64,000 nucleotides of DNA from Rhizomys pruinosus. Taxonomy: Eukaryota > Chordata > Mammalia > Rodentia > Spalacidae. Location of the stretch: the NCBI GenBank assembly GCA_009823505.1, contig VZQC01006732.1:543665-607664 (forward strand), read 5' to 3'. The position numbers and the translations under genes were made by a program. The notes beneath the pieces are model-generated. The model worked only from the letters and a program-made list of their open reading frames with translations. It was not told where the DNA came from and did no database searches. Positions 22,545 to 34,375 of the stretch are shown here, one piece after another (position 1 is the stretch's first letter; every line of letters starts with the position of its first letter).

Positions 22545-22748
22545 TAATTTTAAATTTTACTTATTTGTATTTTATGTGTGAGTGTTCTGTGTGTGCAATG
22601 CCTGTAGCATCCAGAAGAGGGCATTACTTGCCCCGTAACTAGAGTTCTAGACTGGATGGCTGTCAGCCACCATATGGGTGTGAGGAAACACAGCTGGGTC
22701 TTCCTCAAGAGTAGCCAGTGCTCTAACCACTGAGCAATCTCGCTAGAG
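22545..22748 (-). mobile_element. B2 SINE nested in L1
   Basis: Antisense B2: tttacttatttgtattttat, gcatccagaagagggcatta, accactgagcaatctcgcta. Confidence 0.8.
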
Positions 22749-23040
22749 TCTAATTTTTTTTAATATTTTTGAAGAATTCCATACTTTTTTCCCAGCTGAA
22801 ATATTTTGCAGTAACATCAGTAGTGACCAGAGTTTCAGTTTCTTTGTATCCTTTTGAACGCTTATATATTGTTTTGTAACTGTGGTCATCCTGGCATCTG
22901 TAAAGTGATATTTCATTTCACCACCACCCCTAATTTCTGGTGACACTGAACATATTTTCATATGCTTCTTGGCCATTCGTATGATTTCTTTGAAAAAAAA
23001 TGTCCGTTCAAATACTCGGTCCTTTTCTATTTTTTAATTT

Positions 23041-23113
23041 TTTGATTCAGGGTCTCACTATGTAGCCCAGACTGCCTCAGCCTTCTTCCTGCTGCAGCCT
23101 CCCAAGTGCTGGT
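23041..23113 (-). mobile_element. B1-like fragment nested in L1
   Basis: Antisense: gattcagggtctcactatgt, agcccagactgcctcagcct, cagcctcccaagtgctgg. Confidence 0.65.
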
Positions 23114-24227
23114 CCCTATTTTTCCGTCACGTTTTCTTTGTTTAGTTGCAGTTCTTCATACGTTCTGGAAACCAACCTCTCACTGGCTGTGTAGTGTGCA
23201 TGTGTTTTCTCCATCCCGCAAGCTTCCTTTCTCTTTGCTACCGGGAAGCTTCTTAGTTGGATGCAGTCCGCTTGCTCACTTTGTATTCTGTTCTCTTCTT
23301 GTCCCACTCATGAAGTCAGTGCCAAGACCAATGTCACAAAGCTTTTATCTTATGTTTTCTTTTACAAATTTTATAGTCTTCGGTCTTATATTTAAGTCCT
23401 TGATTCATCTTGAGCTCGTTTTTATGCACGGTGTAAAATAAGTTCCAGTGTCCTTCTTTCACATGTGGATATTCAGTTTCCCTCCATTCTGTATGATGAA
23501 GAGATGCTGTTTTCCTATGGTGTCCCTCTAGGACTGTAGCCCAAGCTCAACTGCACATGTCTGTGTGGAGTTATTTCTGGGCCCTCTGCTGTATTCCACA
23601 AGACCAAGAAGAATGACGGCCTCTTCTTTCTCAGGAGTCTTTGGACTTTGGGATCCTCTGATGGATTTTCTGATTTGTTTATCTTTCTGGAAAGATGCCC
23701 ATTGCAGTTTTGTAGGGATTACATTGAATCTGCAGATCACACTGAGCACTTGGAACATTTTAACAACATCTTCTGCTCTGTGAACAAGGACTATCTTCCC
23801 GTTTACTGTTTCTTTTAAAATCCTTTTCAGCCACGCTATGCACTAATACACACATTGCTGAGCTCCTTTCAACTTTTCTCCTAAGCGTTCTATTCCATTT
23901 AATGCGATTACAAATGGGCTTTCCCCTCTAGTTTGTTCTTCAGACAATTCCATATTACTCTGTGGAATGGAATTGACTTTATGTTGATTTTATATTCTAT
24001 GACTTGTGAATTTATTTTTTCTTACTTTTTATTGGCATCATTTAGGGTTTTCCATCTTCAAAGATCATATAATTGTCCTTTCTTCCTGATTTGGGTGCCT
24101 TTTATTTGTTTTCTTGTCATTTTTTAATTAAAGCTTAGGGAGACTTGACTATATGTACATTTTATCCTTTCCTCTCTTTAAATGATGGTTCTCAAGATGT
24201 ATATGCTCTACAAAATGTATTTTTCCA

Positions 24228-24362
24228 GACATGGTGGGATGGGTCCAGAATCCTAGTGCTTGAGAGGTAGAAGGAGGAGGATCAAGACATCAGGGTCATC
24301 TTCAGCTACACAGGAGTCTGAGGCTAGCCTGGGCTATGTGAGACTCTGTCTTTAAAACAATT
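24228..24362 (+). mobile_element. Diverged B1 or proto-B1-type SINE
   Basis: Sense: acatggtgggatgggtccag, aatcctagtgcttgagaggt, gaggctagcctgggctatgt, actctgtctttaaaacaa. Many substitutions mark it as old. Confidence 0.7.
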
Positions 24363-24430
24363 AAGTTTCACTTGTTATAGTGCTGAACTCTGTCTTCAAA
24401 ACAATCAAGTTTCACTTGTTATAGTGCTTA
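24343..24430. repeat. 44-bp tandem duplication
   Basis: Unit 24343-24386 (actctgtctttaaaacaatt ... gtgctga) is repeated directly at 24387-24430 with three base differences. The first copy includes the tail of the SINE before it. Confidence 0.93.
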
Positions 24431-24443
24431 ACATATATGCATA

Positions 24444-24468
24444 TGTGTGTGTCATATGTGTGTGTGTG

Positions 24469-24500
<32 letters not shown>
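24444..24500. repeat. (TG)n microsatellite, interrupted
   Basis: TG/GT units broken by catatg and a single C. Confidence 0.95.
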
Positions 24501-26331
24501 AGTTATTAACTGTGCTCTGTAGCTAGCTCTTATCTCATGGGCTGAGTATGTACTAGCCAACCATTAAGAGTCCTTGAAGCATGAGATGCTAGTAAATGTA
24601 AACCGAAGTGGAAATAAGACTAATTAACATCATAATGTAAAGACTTTGGTATGACGTGTACCTTTTAGATTACCCTAGCCAACATTTGTAAGTAACTGGA
24701 AGTAATGCAGAGGTTTTAATGGCTAAATTAATTGCTCATTTATGGGCCTTGCTTTTCACATCAGTTGTAACATTTTACTGTTTTGGCAGTGAACTTCAGG
24801 GTGGGCCACACTTTTGCCTGCCCACCTCCAAACTTTTAACATTTTACTTCTTACCCCAGCATTTATTCACTGTCGTTAACTGTGCAGAAAGGTCAATCAC
24901 CTTCACTCTAGATGTCTTGTCACAGTGCAGTCAAGTGCTATGTGCTGTGTGTTTTTGTAAACCTTGATAAAAAGTATGCGCAGAATATCAGTCATGAACT
25001 TGAAAATGAACTTGCTTCTACTTGATTTTCAGGAGATATTAACAATTAATGGATTACAATATAAAACAGTCATTTTGACATGAACCTTCAGAAAAAATCT
25101 CAGATGTATATTACTTGGCCAGCTGCTCAGAGCATTCTTTGGAATGGAACTGAATGTGTAGGATTTGGAAGCTGTGACCATAGTCTGGATCTGTACTGTT
25201 GGGAAATTTTATAAGAATATTTCTTAAATCTTGTACATATGGTTCCCTTCTGAGCCAAATGAACACCACCTAATGCCCAGCTGACAAGAGATACTCCAGA
25301 CACAGGCTGTTGGTTTCTGTAAGAGATGCAGCTCTCCATGGAGCTGTTTTAATGGTACTTAAAATGCTTTCCAAGATGCCTAAGGAAGGTCTATTAGATT
25401 GTTAAAGAGGATGAATAAAAGTGAATTGTTTCTTAGTAATGTAGGCATTACAAATCTTGAGCTATTGCAGTGGATGCTTCTTTGAGGCATTTTTCAAAGA
25501 CATAAAATGAGAATTACAGAATTCACCCACAGGAGATGTAATTCTCCCTCTCATGAGGCTTATGTTTCTGATAAAGAATGTATAGAGAGCTTTTCAGTGG
25601 CTGCAAAGCAGAAAGCAGTGAACAATTATTGGAAAACTGTTTCATAAATCCGATCCAATAAACCTATTTAATTATTTGAAGAGAAATTCTTAGGGAAGCA
25701 ATCTTAAAAGAAAAATGTGACAGTTTTGACCATTTAATGGCTCTCTGTGTAGAACCCTGTGCGTACATGGATTATATGCTTCAATGCAGTGGGATAGAAA
25801 CATGGATTATTTGTGAGGATTATTGTCTGAGTTGCAACATCTTTGCTCTTTATTTTTAATAAAACAATTGGCACTTAACACAGAGTAAGTATAACTGTTT
25901 AACAGAAATCAAATGTCATCAACAATAGAGTCATACACTTTTATAACATGGTTATGTTTAAATATGTCATATGACACAAAATAGATGTTCTTAGTATCAT
26001 AGATATTTTTGAAAAGTGAGGGAGATGCTGAGTAAGTAAATAACTTCAATATAGTCCTCTCAGTAGGCAGTAGTACAGGATAGATATTTTAAGTTATCAT
26101 TTGTCTTTATAATTTAAACTGACTTTTCTGACTAAGAATGTTAACTTTTTGTTGGTAGATACTATATACACTTAAAGTTGGTTCAATGCATCTCATTGTC
26201 TTTTATGAGTTATTCTTTAGCAATGAAAGCTTTTGAGTTTTTAATCATGCACTGTCATTTAGATTTATGTAGAGTAAGCGCAACTAACCCTGGGAGTGTC
26301 TTAAAGGGCTGCATCTTCTCTTTCAAAGCAG

Positions 26332-26545
26332 GCTTGTTAATGACTGCTTGACCTTTGGACTATGAAGAAAGAACTCAGCACATCCTGACCCTCAGGGCCC
26401 TTGATGGTGGCACACCTGCCCTTTCTTCATCCCAGACTCTGACAATTACAGTCCTTGACTTAAATGATGAGAGACCAGTATTTATGCAAGACCCATATGA
26501 AGTTTCAGTTTGTCACAGTGGTTGAAGCTAAGGCCAGAGATTCAG
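26332..26545 (+). pseudogene. Dchs2: Broken Dchs2 exon: in-frame stop plus frame-shifting deletion
   Basis: A good acceptor (tttcaaagcag) and donor (tcag/gtaatt) flank 214 bp that clearly encode the second half of an EC repeat: PLDYEERTQHILTL, DGGTPALSSSQTLTITV and DLNDERPVF. Entered in the phase left by exon 20965-21808, the seventh codon is TGA (26349-26351), where human DCHS2 has Cys as I recall. Near 26510 about nine residues at the start of the next repeat are missing and the frame shifts; in the original frame a second TGA follows at 26523-26525. After the gap, another frame resumes the expected VEA...RDSG end. The length does not fit a phase 1 to phase 1 exon (one base over a multiple of three), confirming the frame loss. 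A point stop plus an internal deletion is hard to explain by sequencing error alone. Confidence 0.85.
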
Positions 26546-26630
26546 GTAATTTTAAAGCAATGGAAACCAGGCGCTAAATGCTAAATGTTAGATGCTAAGG
26601 AAAACGCTGAAAAGTCATAGTTGATTTAAA

Positions 26631-26848
26631 ATAATAGTTATGGAAAAATTAGGCTGGTGAGATGTCTCAGTGGGCAACTTGTTTGTCTCATAAGCCTAAG
26701 AACTTAAGTTTGATTTCTAGAATCCATAGTAGAAGGAGAGGTAAGGTTGCCAAAAGTTGTCCTCTGACCTCCACACCATGCTAACCCCCATTTACACCCC
26801 CACAAACAACAAACAAAAGTAAGAAAAATAATAGTTATGGAAAAATTA
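26631..26848 (+). mobile_element. tRNA-derived (B2-like) SINE with 21-bp target-site duplication
   Basis: Body 26652-26827: ggctggtgagatgtctcagt, ttgatttctagaatccatag, tcctctgacctccacaccat, ending acaaacaacaaacaaaagta. The direct repeats are 26631-26651 and 26828-26848 (identical, starting ataatagtta). It lies about 85 bp after the donor of the broken Dchs2 exon. Confidence 0.85.
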
Positions 26849-26914
26849 AGCTATTATCTTAAGGCTCTAGTAGTTTTTTAAACTATTTATTTATTTATAC
26901 TTTATTTTATTTTT

Positions 26915-27066
26915 TGGACTTTTGGGTCTTTTTGAGACAGGGTCTCTCTGTAGCCCCAGCTGTCCTGGAACTCACTGTGTAGACCAGGCTGGCCTTGAAC
27001 TCACAGAGATCCACCTGCCTCTGCCTCCCAAGTGTTAGGATTAAAGGCATGCGCCACCACGCCCAG
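26915..27066 (-). mobile_element. B1 SINE, well preserved
   Basis: Antisense: ctttttgagacagggtctct, gtagaccaggctggccttga, aaaggcatgcgccaccacgc. Confidence 0.93.
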
Positions 27067-28794
27067 CGCTTTTAGTAGTTTTTATTCATGTATACAAAAC
27101 ATAGTTAAAGATAATGTATTTTATATGGTATCTGTTTGTAATAATCATTATTATTTATGTTGGAATAATGCATAAATAATTAACATAATTGATTTCACTG
27201 AGGTGGCCGGCAGAGGTATACACAAAATGTAATGGATGTATTGTGTACAAGAAAACAAAAAAGTCTTTATTTCCTTAGTCTGTGGTATAGTATAAGAGCT
27301 ATGGGGTTCATGTCAGACATAGGGTTTGATCCTAAGAATATTCTTTCTTGAGCTGTGTGACCTTGAACACATCACTAAGACTTTCTGTTCCTCATCTTGT
27401 CTATAAAGAGGAGATAATAGCAGTGCTTAACTTGTAGTCCTTCCATGGGATAAGGATAAAGGCTTTATTGTGTGTAAAGAGAATTTATACCAGAATTTGG
27501 CACAATAAAGGCCAACTTCTATTGTTACTGTTATAATTAAAATCAACACTCCATATGACCTATGACTGTGAAGTGACTAGTTACTGTGGCTAGAGATTTA
27601 TGAATTTCTGATATTTGCTTCTTAGTATTAGTGTGGCTCTTTGGATCTCTAAGACCCAGTAACTTTAATGATAATCTGTTTTTATTTTAAACAAAAGTAT
27701 AATAAATATTAGAGTACAGTGTTGGCCATTAACAACATATTTGAAATTTTCTCATTTTGACTAATACAAATCGCTTAATCAGTCAATTTTTAAAATTTAC
27801 ATTTTTATGCAGCAAATAGCAGTACATACAGCATAATATTTTGTTTTATTCTTGCAAGAGTTGTAATAGATATTTCTATGGAAAGAATAGCATTAACAAT
27901 ATTGTTTCCTGCCCCCCCAACACACACAAACACATTTTAAAACTGTAAAAGATAGATTTCTTTAGCTTTCAAACTAAATTATATATCACTTGGCTGTTTT
28001 GTTCTTTGGGGGAATATCATCTTTTAATGAAATACATTTGAGTTTGTGTGAGGTACTAGCTAGGTACATTTTTCCCAAGGGCTAACTTAATTTCTCTCTT
28101 TGACCACAGTGGGGCAGTGTGACCACAGAGTTTTCTTCTTGTATTTGTAGGCACAGGCCTGGAACAAACAGCTGTTCTCAGTCAGGAGAGAATTTATTAA
28201 GTACATTTCCAGCCAGGTTCATTCTTAGGGTGATAAAAACAATGGGGAATTGTAAGCTTTGTGTTTCATAGTAATCCTAGTTCAGCAGAGCTGGGTTAGA
28301 ATGTTCTCTGTTGCAATCAGAGCAACACAAGCCTCTGGGTAACATGGAGACCACTTCACAAAGTGTACTTCATCCATTCAGCTGCCTGTGGATGCGGCGT
28401 GGCTCAGTTGGCTTTTTCCCCATGAACTCTATTGAAAAGATTTCTTTTATTTTAATGGTTGAAAAGAGAGAAAATAATTTCTCTTAAATGTTTATATATA
28501 GTAACTAGAGATGATTGATTGCTGTATGTTGACTCTTCTGCTTTTTTTTTTAAATGATGTCTTCTTTAGGGACGAATACTCTGCAACTCTTTGATTATGA
28601 TTGAGTTCAAACCTTATCCTTATGGAGGTCATGGTTATTAGTGTAAACAGAGCTGCAGAATTACTGTTTTTGTTACTTTGCATTAGTAGATGTTTGACAC
28701 GTACACCTTAACATCTTCCTGTATTTCTACATATATTTTCACAATGTTTTGGAGATGGCTTGAGTTTACTTGAAACCTGTAATTTTGTAAAGGT

Positions 28795-28998
28795 TTGCTT
28801 ATTTTTATTTTATGTGTATGAATATTTTGCTTGAATATCTGTATGCATGCCTGGTGCCTGTGGGGGCCATAGGAGGACATCAAGATCCCCAGGAACTGAA
28901 GGGCGGTTGTGAGCCCCTGAGTGAGTGCTGGGAACTGAACCTGGGTCCTCTGCAAGAGAAGACAGTTCTCTTAGCTGCTGAGCCATCTCTTCAGTCCC
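28795..28998 (-). mobile_element. B2 SINE, antisense
   Basis: Antisense: tttatttttattttatgtgt, tgctgggaactgaacctggg, gagccatctcttcagtccc. Confidence 0.88.
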
Positions 28999-29751
28999 AA
29001 TCTCTATGTTTTAAATAAGACCAGGTAGTTATGTAAATACAAGTGATTCTGTATGCATATGTGTGTATGTGTGTGTGTACATGTGTATGGTTGCATATAT
29101 TTCCTCTCAGTATTCATTTTTCACTTAGTGGGTTAAAACAATGAAACAGGATTATGCATGAGAATTAAATGACGTACTCAAAGATTTTAACATAACTGGC
29201 ATCGGGTTGGAATTTATGAATGGTTTACTTTATAATATGTATTAAAAATACTATAGTGTTACTTAACAGCAGAGGGCTGAGCATGTGTTTTCTGGCAGTG
29301 TAGAGTGCAGCTTTTAGAAATGTGAGCACAGAGTGTTGTTTGGCATTCAAAGCCCATAGGGATTTGAATGTTTATACTGTATGACTCACACCAATTCTAG
29401 CAGGAGTTTCTTCTTGTATTAAAAGGTAAAAAACAACTACCAGATTTTAACTGAGGTCTTAAAACTGCTCCAACTTTTGGTGTTCTTAACGAGAGCTCCA
29501 TTGTTAGTGTGCAAAGAATGACCTCTGCGGCTGCTCCCAGGCTCCCTCGAGGAAGAGGTGTCTCACGGGGCAGATGCCTCACATGGGCAGGTACACTTGC
29601 TCAGCTGAGGTGGAAATACCATAATTTAATAGTGCATCACCACCCAGAAATTAAAATAGGTTAATAAGATGTTATTTTCTATCAGATAAAAATGTATTTG
29701 CTAACTGGTATCATCTTTAGTAAACCCCATCTCCTTTCCTGACAGGACTTC

Positions 29752-29752
<1 letters not shown>

Positions 29753-29805
<53 letters not shown>

Positions 29806-29815
29806 GTGTGCGTGT
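29753..29815. repeat. (TG)n microsatellite
   Basis: About 30 TG units with two C interruptions near the right end. Confidence 0.97.
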
Positions 29816-30204
29816 AGCCGCATGGTAGCACCTCCAAAACTACTCCTGGAGTCAGAGAAAAACATCCACATTAACACTAATTCTGACACCATTATTCACA
29901 ATATACATGTAACATCAGAAGCACAAATGCGGTAAAAATTCTTAGAACAAATGAAAGAGGGTAACTGGGGCTCCTTACTAATTAACCTATGGAGCACTTC
30001 TTTTTTTTTTTTTAAGTTGCCCATACCTGTTTATTAGTAAAAAGTAAAGTAGATGTATGTTTTTAGTATTTGAAATCAATGATAATATTCACAAGGCATC
30101 AGAGATCATTATTTGAATACTATAAATGAATCAAATGACACATAGACAAGATCTATGATTGGAGCACTTCTAATGGGATTAACAGATACTAAAACATTAT
30201 TTTT

Positions 30205-30290
30205 CTTCGTTGTTTTGGAGGTCTTGGGAATCAAACTCCAGGCTTTGTACATATTAGGCAAGTGGTCTGTCACTGAGCTCCCATCTCAGC
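30205..30290 (-). mobile_element. ID/B4-type tRNA-derived SINE fragment
   Basis: Antisense: ttgggaatcaaactccaggc, ttaggcaagtggtctgtcac, tgagctcccatctcagc, the typical antisense tRNA-like head of ID or B4 elements. Confidence 0.7.
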
Positions 30291-30900
30291 AATTTGTAAT
30301 CATTTCTCCATGCAGCAGACACTCTGTCTGGGTGTTCAGTTATTAATATCAATTTCTTTATGGGGTGATATTTCCTCTGAGGCAGAATTCCCATTAATTG
30401 CCAATCTGCACCTTATCAGTGTTTCTTAATGGTCTGCTCTGGTTCTTCATGGATGGCATTTGCTGATTTCAGAGTGAGCACAACTTGGGGGACATAAGGA
30501 AAGCCAGAGGGTTCGGGTGCCAACCAGTCTTACTGATTCTCTAACAAATTCTAGTCATTTTGATTTTGTCCAAGTCCTAATAGCAGAATTTAGAGTTGGG
30601 TTAGGCTATTTGTTGTGACAAAGCATGAATTTCTGAATTCGAGGCCTGGACATTGATGGGGGTCGTCACAGTGGCATTTGTAGGCTTTGACTACTTAGGC
30701 TGGGATGCTTCTGCCAATCTCTTCCTACAGTTTTGCTGGACTTTTAAAAAATCTGGTTGGCTCTCACTAGGTAAAATTTCATTATATAGGTTCCAAGTAT
30801 AAATGTATTTGTAGAAATGATAAAAAATGACTAAGGACCAATCACGACCTTATTCCCTCAGATAATCACTGTTAAGATTTGGGTTTATAAGCTCTGATGT

Positions 30901-30904
<4 letters not shown>

Positions 30905-30938
<34 letters not shown>
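30905..30938. repeat. (CA)n microsatellite
   Basis: 17 uninterrupted CA units. Confidence 0.97.
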
Positions 30939-30939
<1 letters not shown>

Positions 30940-32039
30940 TTTCTTTCTGGGAAATTTAAACATGTATTCTATGTGAATGAGTCAGGATAGGTTGGGTATG
31001 AGATCTCACAGAGGAGGGCTGATTGAGGAAAACTGCCAGATGTTGGTGACATTTCAGTGTCTTTAGTCTGTGGTTCTGAGATGGTTGTATTGAGCCTGGG
31101 CTGAGGCTTTGCTAGGAATTTTCAGCAAAAAAACCACAAGACCAGAGGAAGAAACAAAGTTGATGAAATGATACTCAAGCTGGGCTGCATAGGGAAAGAA
31201 AGACATGGGGGCGGGGGTGAGAGATGTTCCTGAGGAAAAAAGTGAAGCAGTCACAGGGCTACAGGTACTGAGGTTCAAGAGCACACACTGCTGTGTGCAT
31301 ACAGAGGCACACTGAACATACAGCCATCCTTCTGTGGCATAAGGATTGAGCCAAATATCTATAGACACAGACTTCCAACTTGCTTCATAAGGTGGTAGTG
31401 TTGGACAAAACCATCTCATTTCATTTTTGGATTTATTATTATCTTGTTTGTTCTGGATGATGACAAGGATGGAGGAATAAGCAAGTCATTACTTACAACC
31501 ACAAAACTGGGAAGACTTATTTTCAAAATAATGTGGTATCGAATTTCTCACTCCAGATAGGAGACTGGCTACTAAGTGAAACACAGAACAACATACAAAC
31601 AATTCTGCGGGCCTGCCTCCTGAGGTTGGGAGTAAACAGAGTCCAATAACTAAGCCCAGGCTTTTAAGTAGAGGCTAATCTACAGAAATTATCATCTGCC
31701 CCGCAAGCTCACAATTATGTCATTAAATCACAATCAAGGGTGTTAGAAGAGTCATTAGGAATAAGTTGTGTAGTTGTTCACTCATAAGAAAAACTTTATG
31801 GGAAGAAAAAAAATCATAAGCATTCACTGTAGGGAGGTCTCATAAGGCTTTTGAAAATCAACCATTTTGGCTCATGAACCCTTTATTTCACAAGAACAGA
31901 CAGGGAACTTTTTCTACTTTAATCTGAAGACTTTTAAGAATTGAGCCCTTGTTATCTATGGCCTGACATACTGAAAAGAAAATGGTCAGATTATCCAAGG
32001 AGATAAGTTTTTGTTTTATTTTGTTTCTTTTTCCTTAAG

Positions 32040-32174
32040 GAGTCAATTCTAAGCTTCAGTTTGAAATCCTGCCAGGCCCTTTCTTTGAGTTATTTGAGAT
32101 TAATCCTGACACAGGAGAGGTGGTAACGACTGCTACATTTGACAGAGAAACTCAAGAAGTTTTCACTCTTCGAG
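32040..32174 (+). CDS. Dchs2: Dchs2 exon, middle of an EC repeat
   Basis: This 135-bp exon has a ttccttaag acceptor and a cgag/gtaagg donor, with phase 1 at both ends. It encodes VNSKLQFEILPGPFFELF, INPDTGEVVTTATFDRE and EVFTLR. FDRE replaces the usual LDRE. The frame is open, with no lesions. Because it is phase-symmetric, as is the intended frame of the broken exon before it, a transcript skipping 26332-26545 would still enter this exon in frame. Confidence 0.88.
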
Positions 32175-32254
32175 GTAAGGGACCCACTTCCCACTCTGTA
32201 CTCTCAAAAGATCCATAAAGCTTACCAGTGAGAATTATCATTTCTTTCTTTTTG

Positions 32255-34015
32255 GGGGGGTAGGGGGGAGAAAAGAGTTTATTCAGCTCACATCTCCTGG
32301 ATCACAGTTCATTATTCAGGGAGCCCAAGGCAGGAACTCAGGGTAGGTACCTGGAGTCAGGAGCTGGAGCACAGACCATGGAGAAATGTTTCTTACTGGC
32401 TTGCTCCTCTGGCCCATGCCCAGCCTGCCCTCTTATACTGTATAAAACAACCTGCCCAGGGTGGCACCACCCATAGTGGGTTGGGTCCTCCCACACTGCT
32501 CAAAAATCAAGACAATACTCCACAGACATGGCCACAGACCAGTCCAATGGAGCTAATTCCCCAATTGAGGCTCCGTCAACTCAGGTGTGTCAAGTTGACA
32601 CTAAAGCTATCTAGCACAACTGACCCCTTGTCAACTTGACACACAAAATTCATTACTATTAAACCACCACCTTTCAATTTCTTGTCCCCAAGGTATGATG
32701 TTAAGGTTAATTACAACATAAGACAGTACAACCTTCAAAGCCCCACAGTCCTTATAAAGTCCAAGCACTTAAAAGTTCACGGTTTGTTAAAAGTCTCTTA
32801 ACTGTGGGCTTCTATAAAATCCAAAGCAAGTACTGTCTTATTTCAAAGGGAAAAATCGGGCACACCTAGGCAAAACCCAAGTCCAGCAAAGTAGCTCAAA
32901 GCTGGATATCTGGGATTCACTCACAATCTTCTGGGCTCCAAAGGGTTTCAGCAGCTCCCCTTCTCTGACTCTGCCGTCCATCTGTGGCACACACAGCTCA
33001 TCTTGCAGGCCCAGGCCGACTCCATTCCACACCTGCCGCTGCTCTTGGTGGTCGTCCCATGGTCCCGGCATCTCCAAAAAACAGGTCTCTACTGAAACTG
33101 AGGCAGCACATTCACCAATGGTCTCTTCTGATTTCTCCTGGTGCAAAGCCTCAGCTTCTCTCCATGACCCCTGCAATCTTGGGGTCTTCACTGCAACCAA
33201 GGTGCACTTACACCAATGGTCTTTCCTGACCTCTCACAGTGCCAAGCCTGAGCTGCTCTCTGTGACCCCTTCAAATTTCAACACCAGAACCATATAGGAG
33301 ACTCTTATATATTACCAAGTCTTGCTTCTGGTTTGACATGGAGGCTTGGGCCCCTTCTGGAACATAGCTTCTGTGTGATGACCCTGAAGAAATTCTTCCC
33401 AGACGATTTCACCACAATTATGCTGGTCTCTTGTTACTTACAGCTGACTTTTTTCAGCCCCAGCTAACTAGCATCAGTTGTCCCAGCTAAACAAATGTTT
33501 CATTTCAGGTTCTGGTCTCGTCACTTACAGCTGATTCTTCAGCCCCAGGTGACCAGAACCCACAGATTCTTAATTCAAAAATGTCATCTCAACAGCCCTG
33601 ATGGTCTCTGCTTCCCCTTGAAGCTCCACAAGCCAGGCCTCCATCGCCTACAGCTCTGTCAGCATACCTGCTCCAAGTTCCACAGCAACAAATTCCAAGC
33701 ATTCAATGGCTTTTCCAGCCCAAAGTTCCAAACGCTTCCACAGTTCTCCCCCAAAACACCAAGGTCAGGCCTGTCACAGCAATTACCCCACTCTTGGTAC
33801 CAATTTCTGTTCTAGTTTCTCTTTAATTGCTATGACAAAGCACACTGACCACTACCAACTTGAGGAGGAAGGGTTTATTCAGCTTACATCACCTGGGTCA
33901 CAGTTCATCACTCAGGGAGCCCAAGGTAGGAACTCAGGGTAGGAACCTGGAGGCAGGAGCTGGAGCACAGACCATCTGTGGTCCATGGAGGAATGCTTCT
34001 TACTGGCTTGCTCGA
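32255..34015. repeat. Long dispersed repeat with direct terminal copies, family unassigned
   Basis: A segment of roughly 130-150 bp (gtttattcagctcacatctc, catcacagttcat-like, ggagcccaaggcaggaactc, aggagctggagcacagacca) occurs near 32275-32410 and again, in the same orientation, at 33868-34015. Between them lies C- and T-rich sequence with caagttgacactaaagc, gtcaacttgacacac and, before the right copy, tttctctttaattgctatga. I recognise this as a common muroid interspersed repeat but cannot name its family. The arrangement could be a degenerate LTR-type element or two nested copies. The short open frames inside show no known domain. Confidence 0.6.
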
Positions 34016-34165
34016 TTTCTCATTTCTTAGGATATTCTTAAGTTAAATGTTATCAACCCAAGCTTCCCTGTTAGTTTAGTCTGACACTGTATAAGCAGAA
34101 TTATACATTTTAGACATGTGTTCCATTAATAGACACAATCCATCCTTCTTTGTATTCCATGCCAG

Positions 34166-34375
34166 TACTTGTGCAAGATGGGGGAGTCCCTTCTCTGTCC
34201 AGCACTACAGTGATTGTCTGCACCACTGAAGATGAAAATGACCAGCCCCCAGAGCCTATTGTCTTGAGTGACAATATTGAGGTTCTGGAAAACCAAGAGC
34301 CAGGACCTGTCTACACTGTGCTGGCTTTTGATATGGATGCTGGCAGTAATGGAGTGATCACATATTACATAGCTG
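34166..34375 (+). CDS. Dchs2: Dchs2 exon, end of one EC repeat and start of the next
   Basis: This 210-bp exon has a catgccag acceptor and a gctg/gtaatt donor, with phase 1 at both ends. It encodes VLVQDGGVPSLSSTTVIV, the linker EDENDQPPEP and the first half of the next repeat (IEVLENQEPGPVYTVLAFD, MDAGSNGVITYYIA). The exon is intact and follows human DCHS2. The next exon, 42884, continues it as A-GGNADEY. A long unassigned repeat ends roughly 150 bp upstream. Confidence 0.9.

Larger units (their letters stand above)
22030..24180 (-). mobile_element. Old L1 3' end and ORF2 remnant, interrupted by SINEs
   Basis: The + strand is the antisense of an old L1: actggcttatttcacttagc, gcatagtattccattgtagg, ttttcttcatccatttatct and gtttccatctcttggctcat. 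Later come ttgattcatcttgagctcgt, ctttctggaaagatgcccat and tagggattacattgaatctg. The collinear L1 is interrupted by a B2 (22545-22748) and a B1-like fragment (23041-23113). All frames are short and decayed. Confidence 0.8.
21809..26331 (+). other. Intron between exon 20965 and the broken exon
   Basis: About half is old L1 with nested SINEs. 24510-26330 has no repeat or coding signal I can identify. Confidence 0.7.
26546..32039 (+). other. Intron after the broken exon
   Basis: Contains five listed repeats. 27070-28790, 29090-29750 and 30940-32030 are AT-rich and unassigned. Confidence 0.7.

Noticed and set aside
30905..30938. A CRISPR-like or satellite array
   Set aside because: Plain CA microsatellite; no spaced repeats anywhere in the window.
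33495..33815. A 106-codon frame inside the 32-34 kb repeat as a protein gene
   Set aside because: No domain, low-complexity composition, and it sits inside a dispersed repeat.
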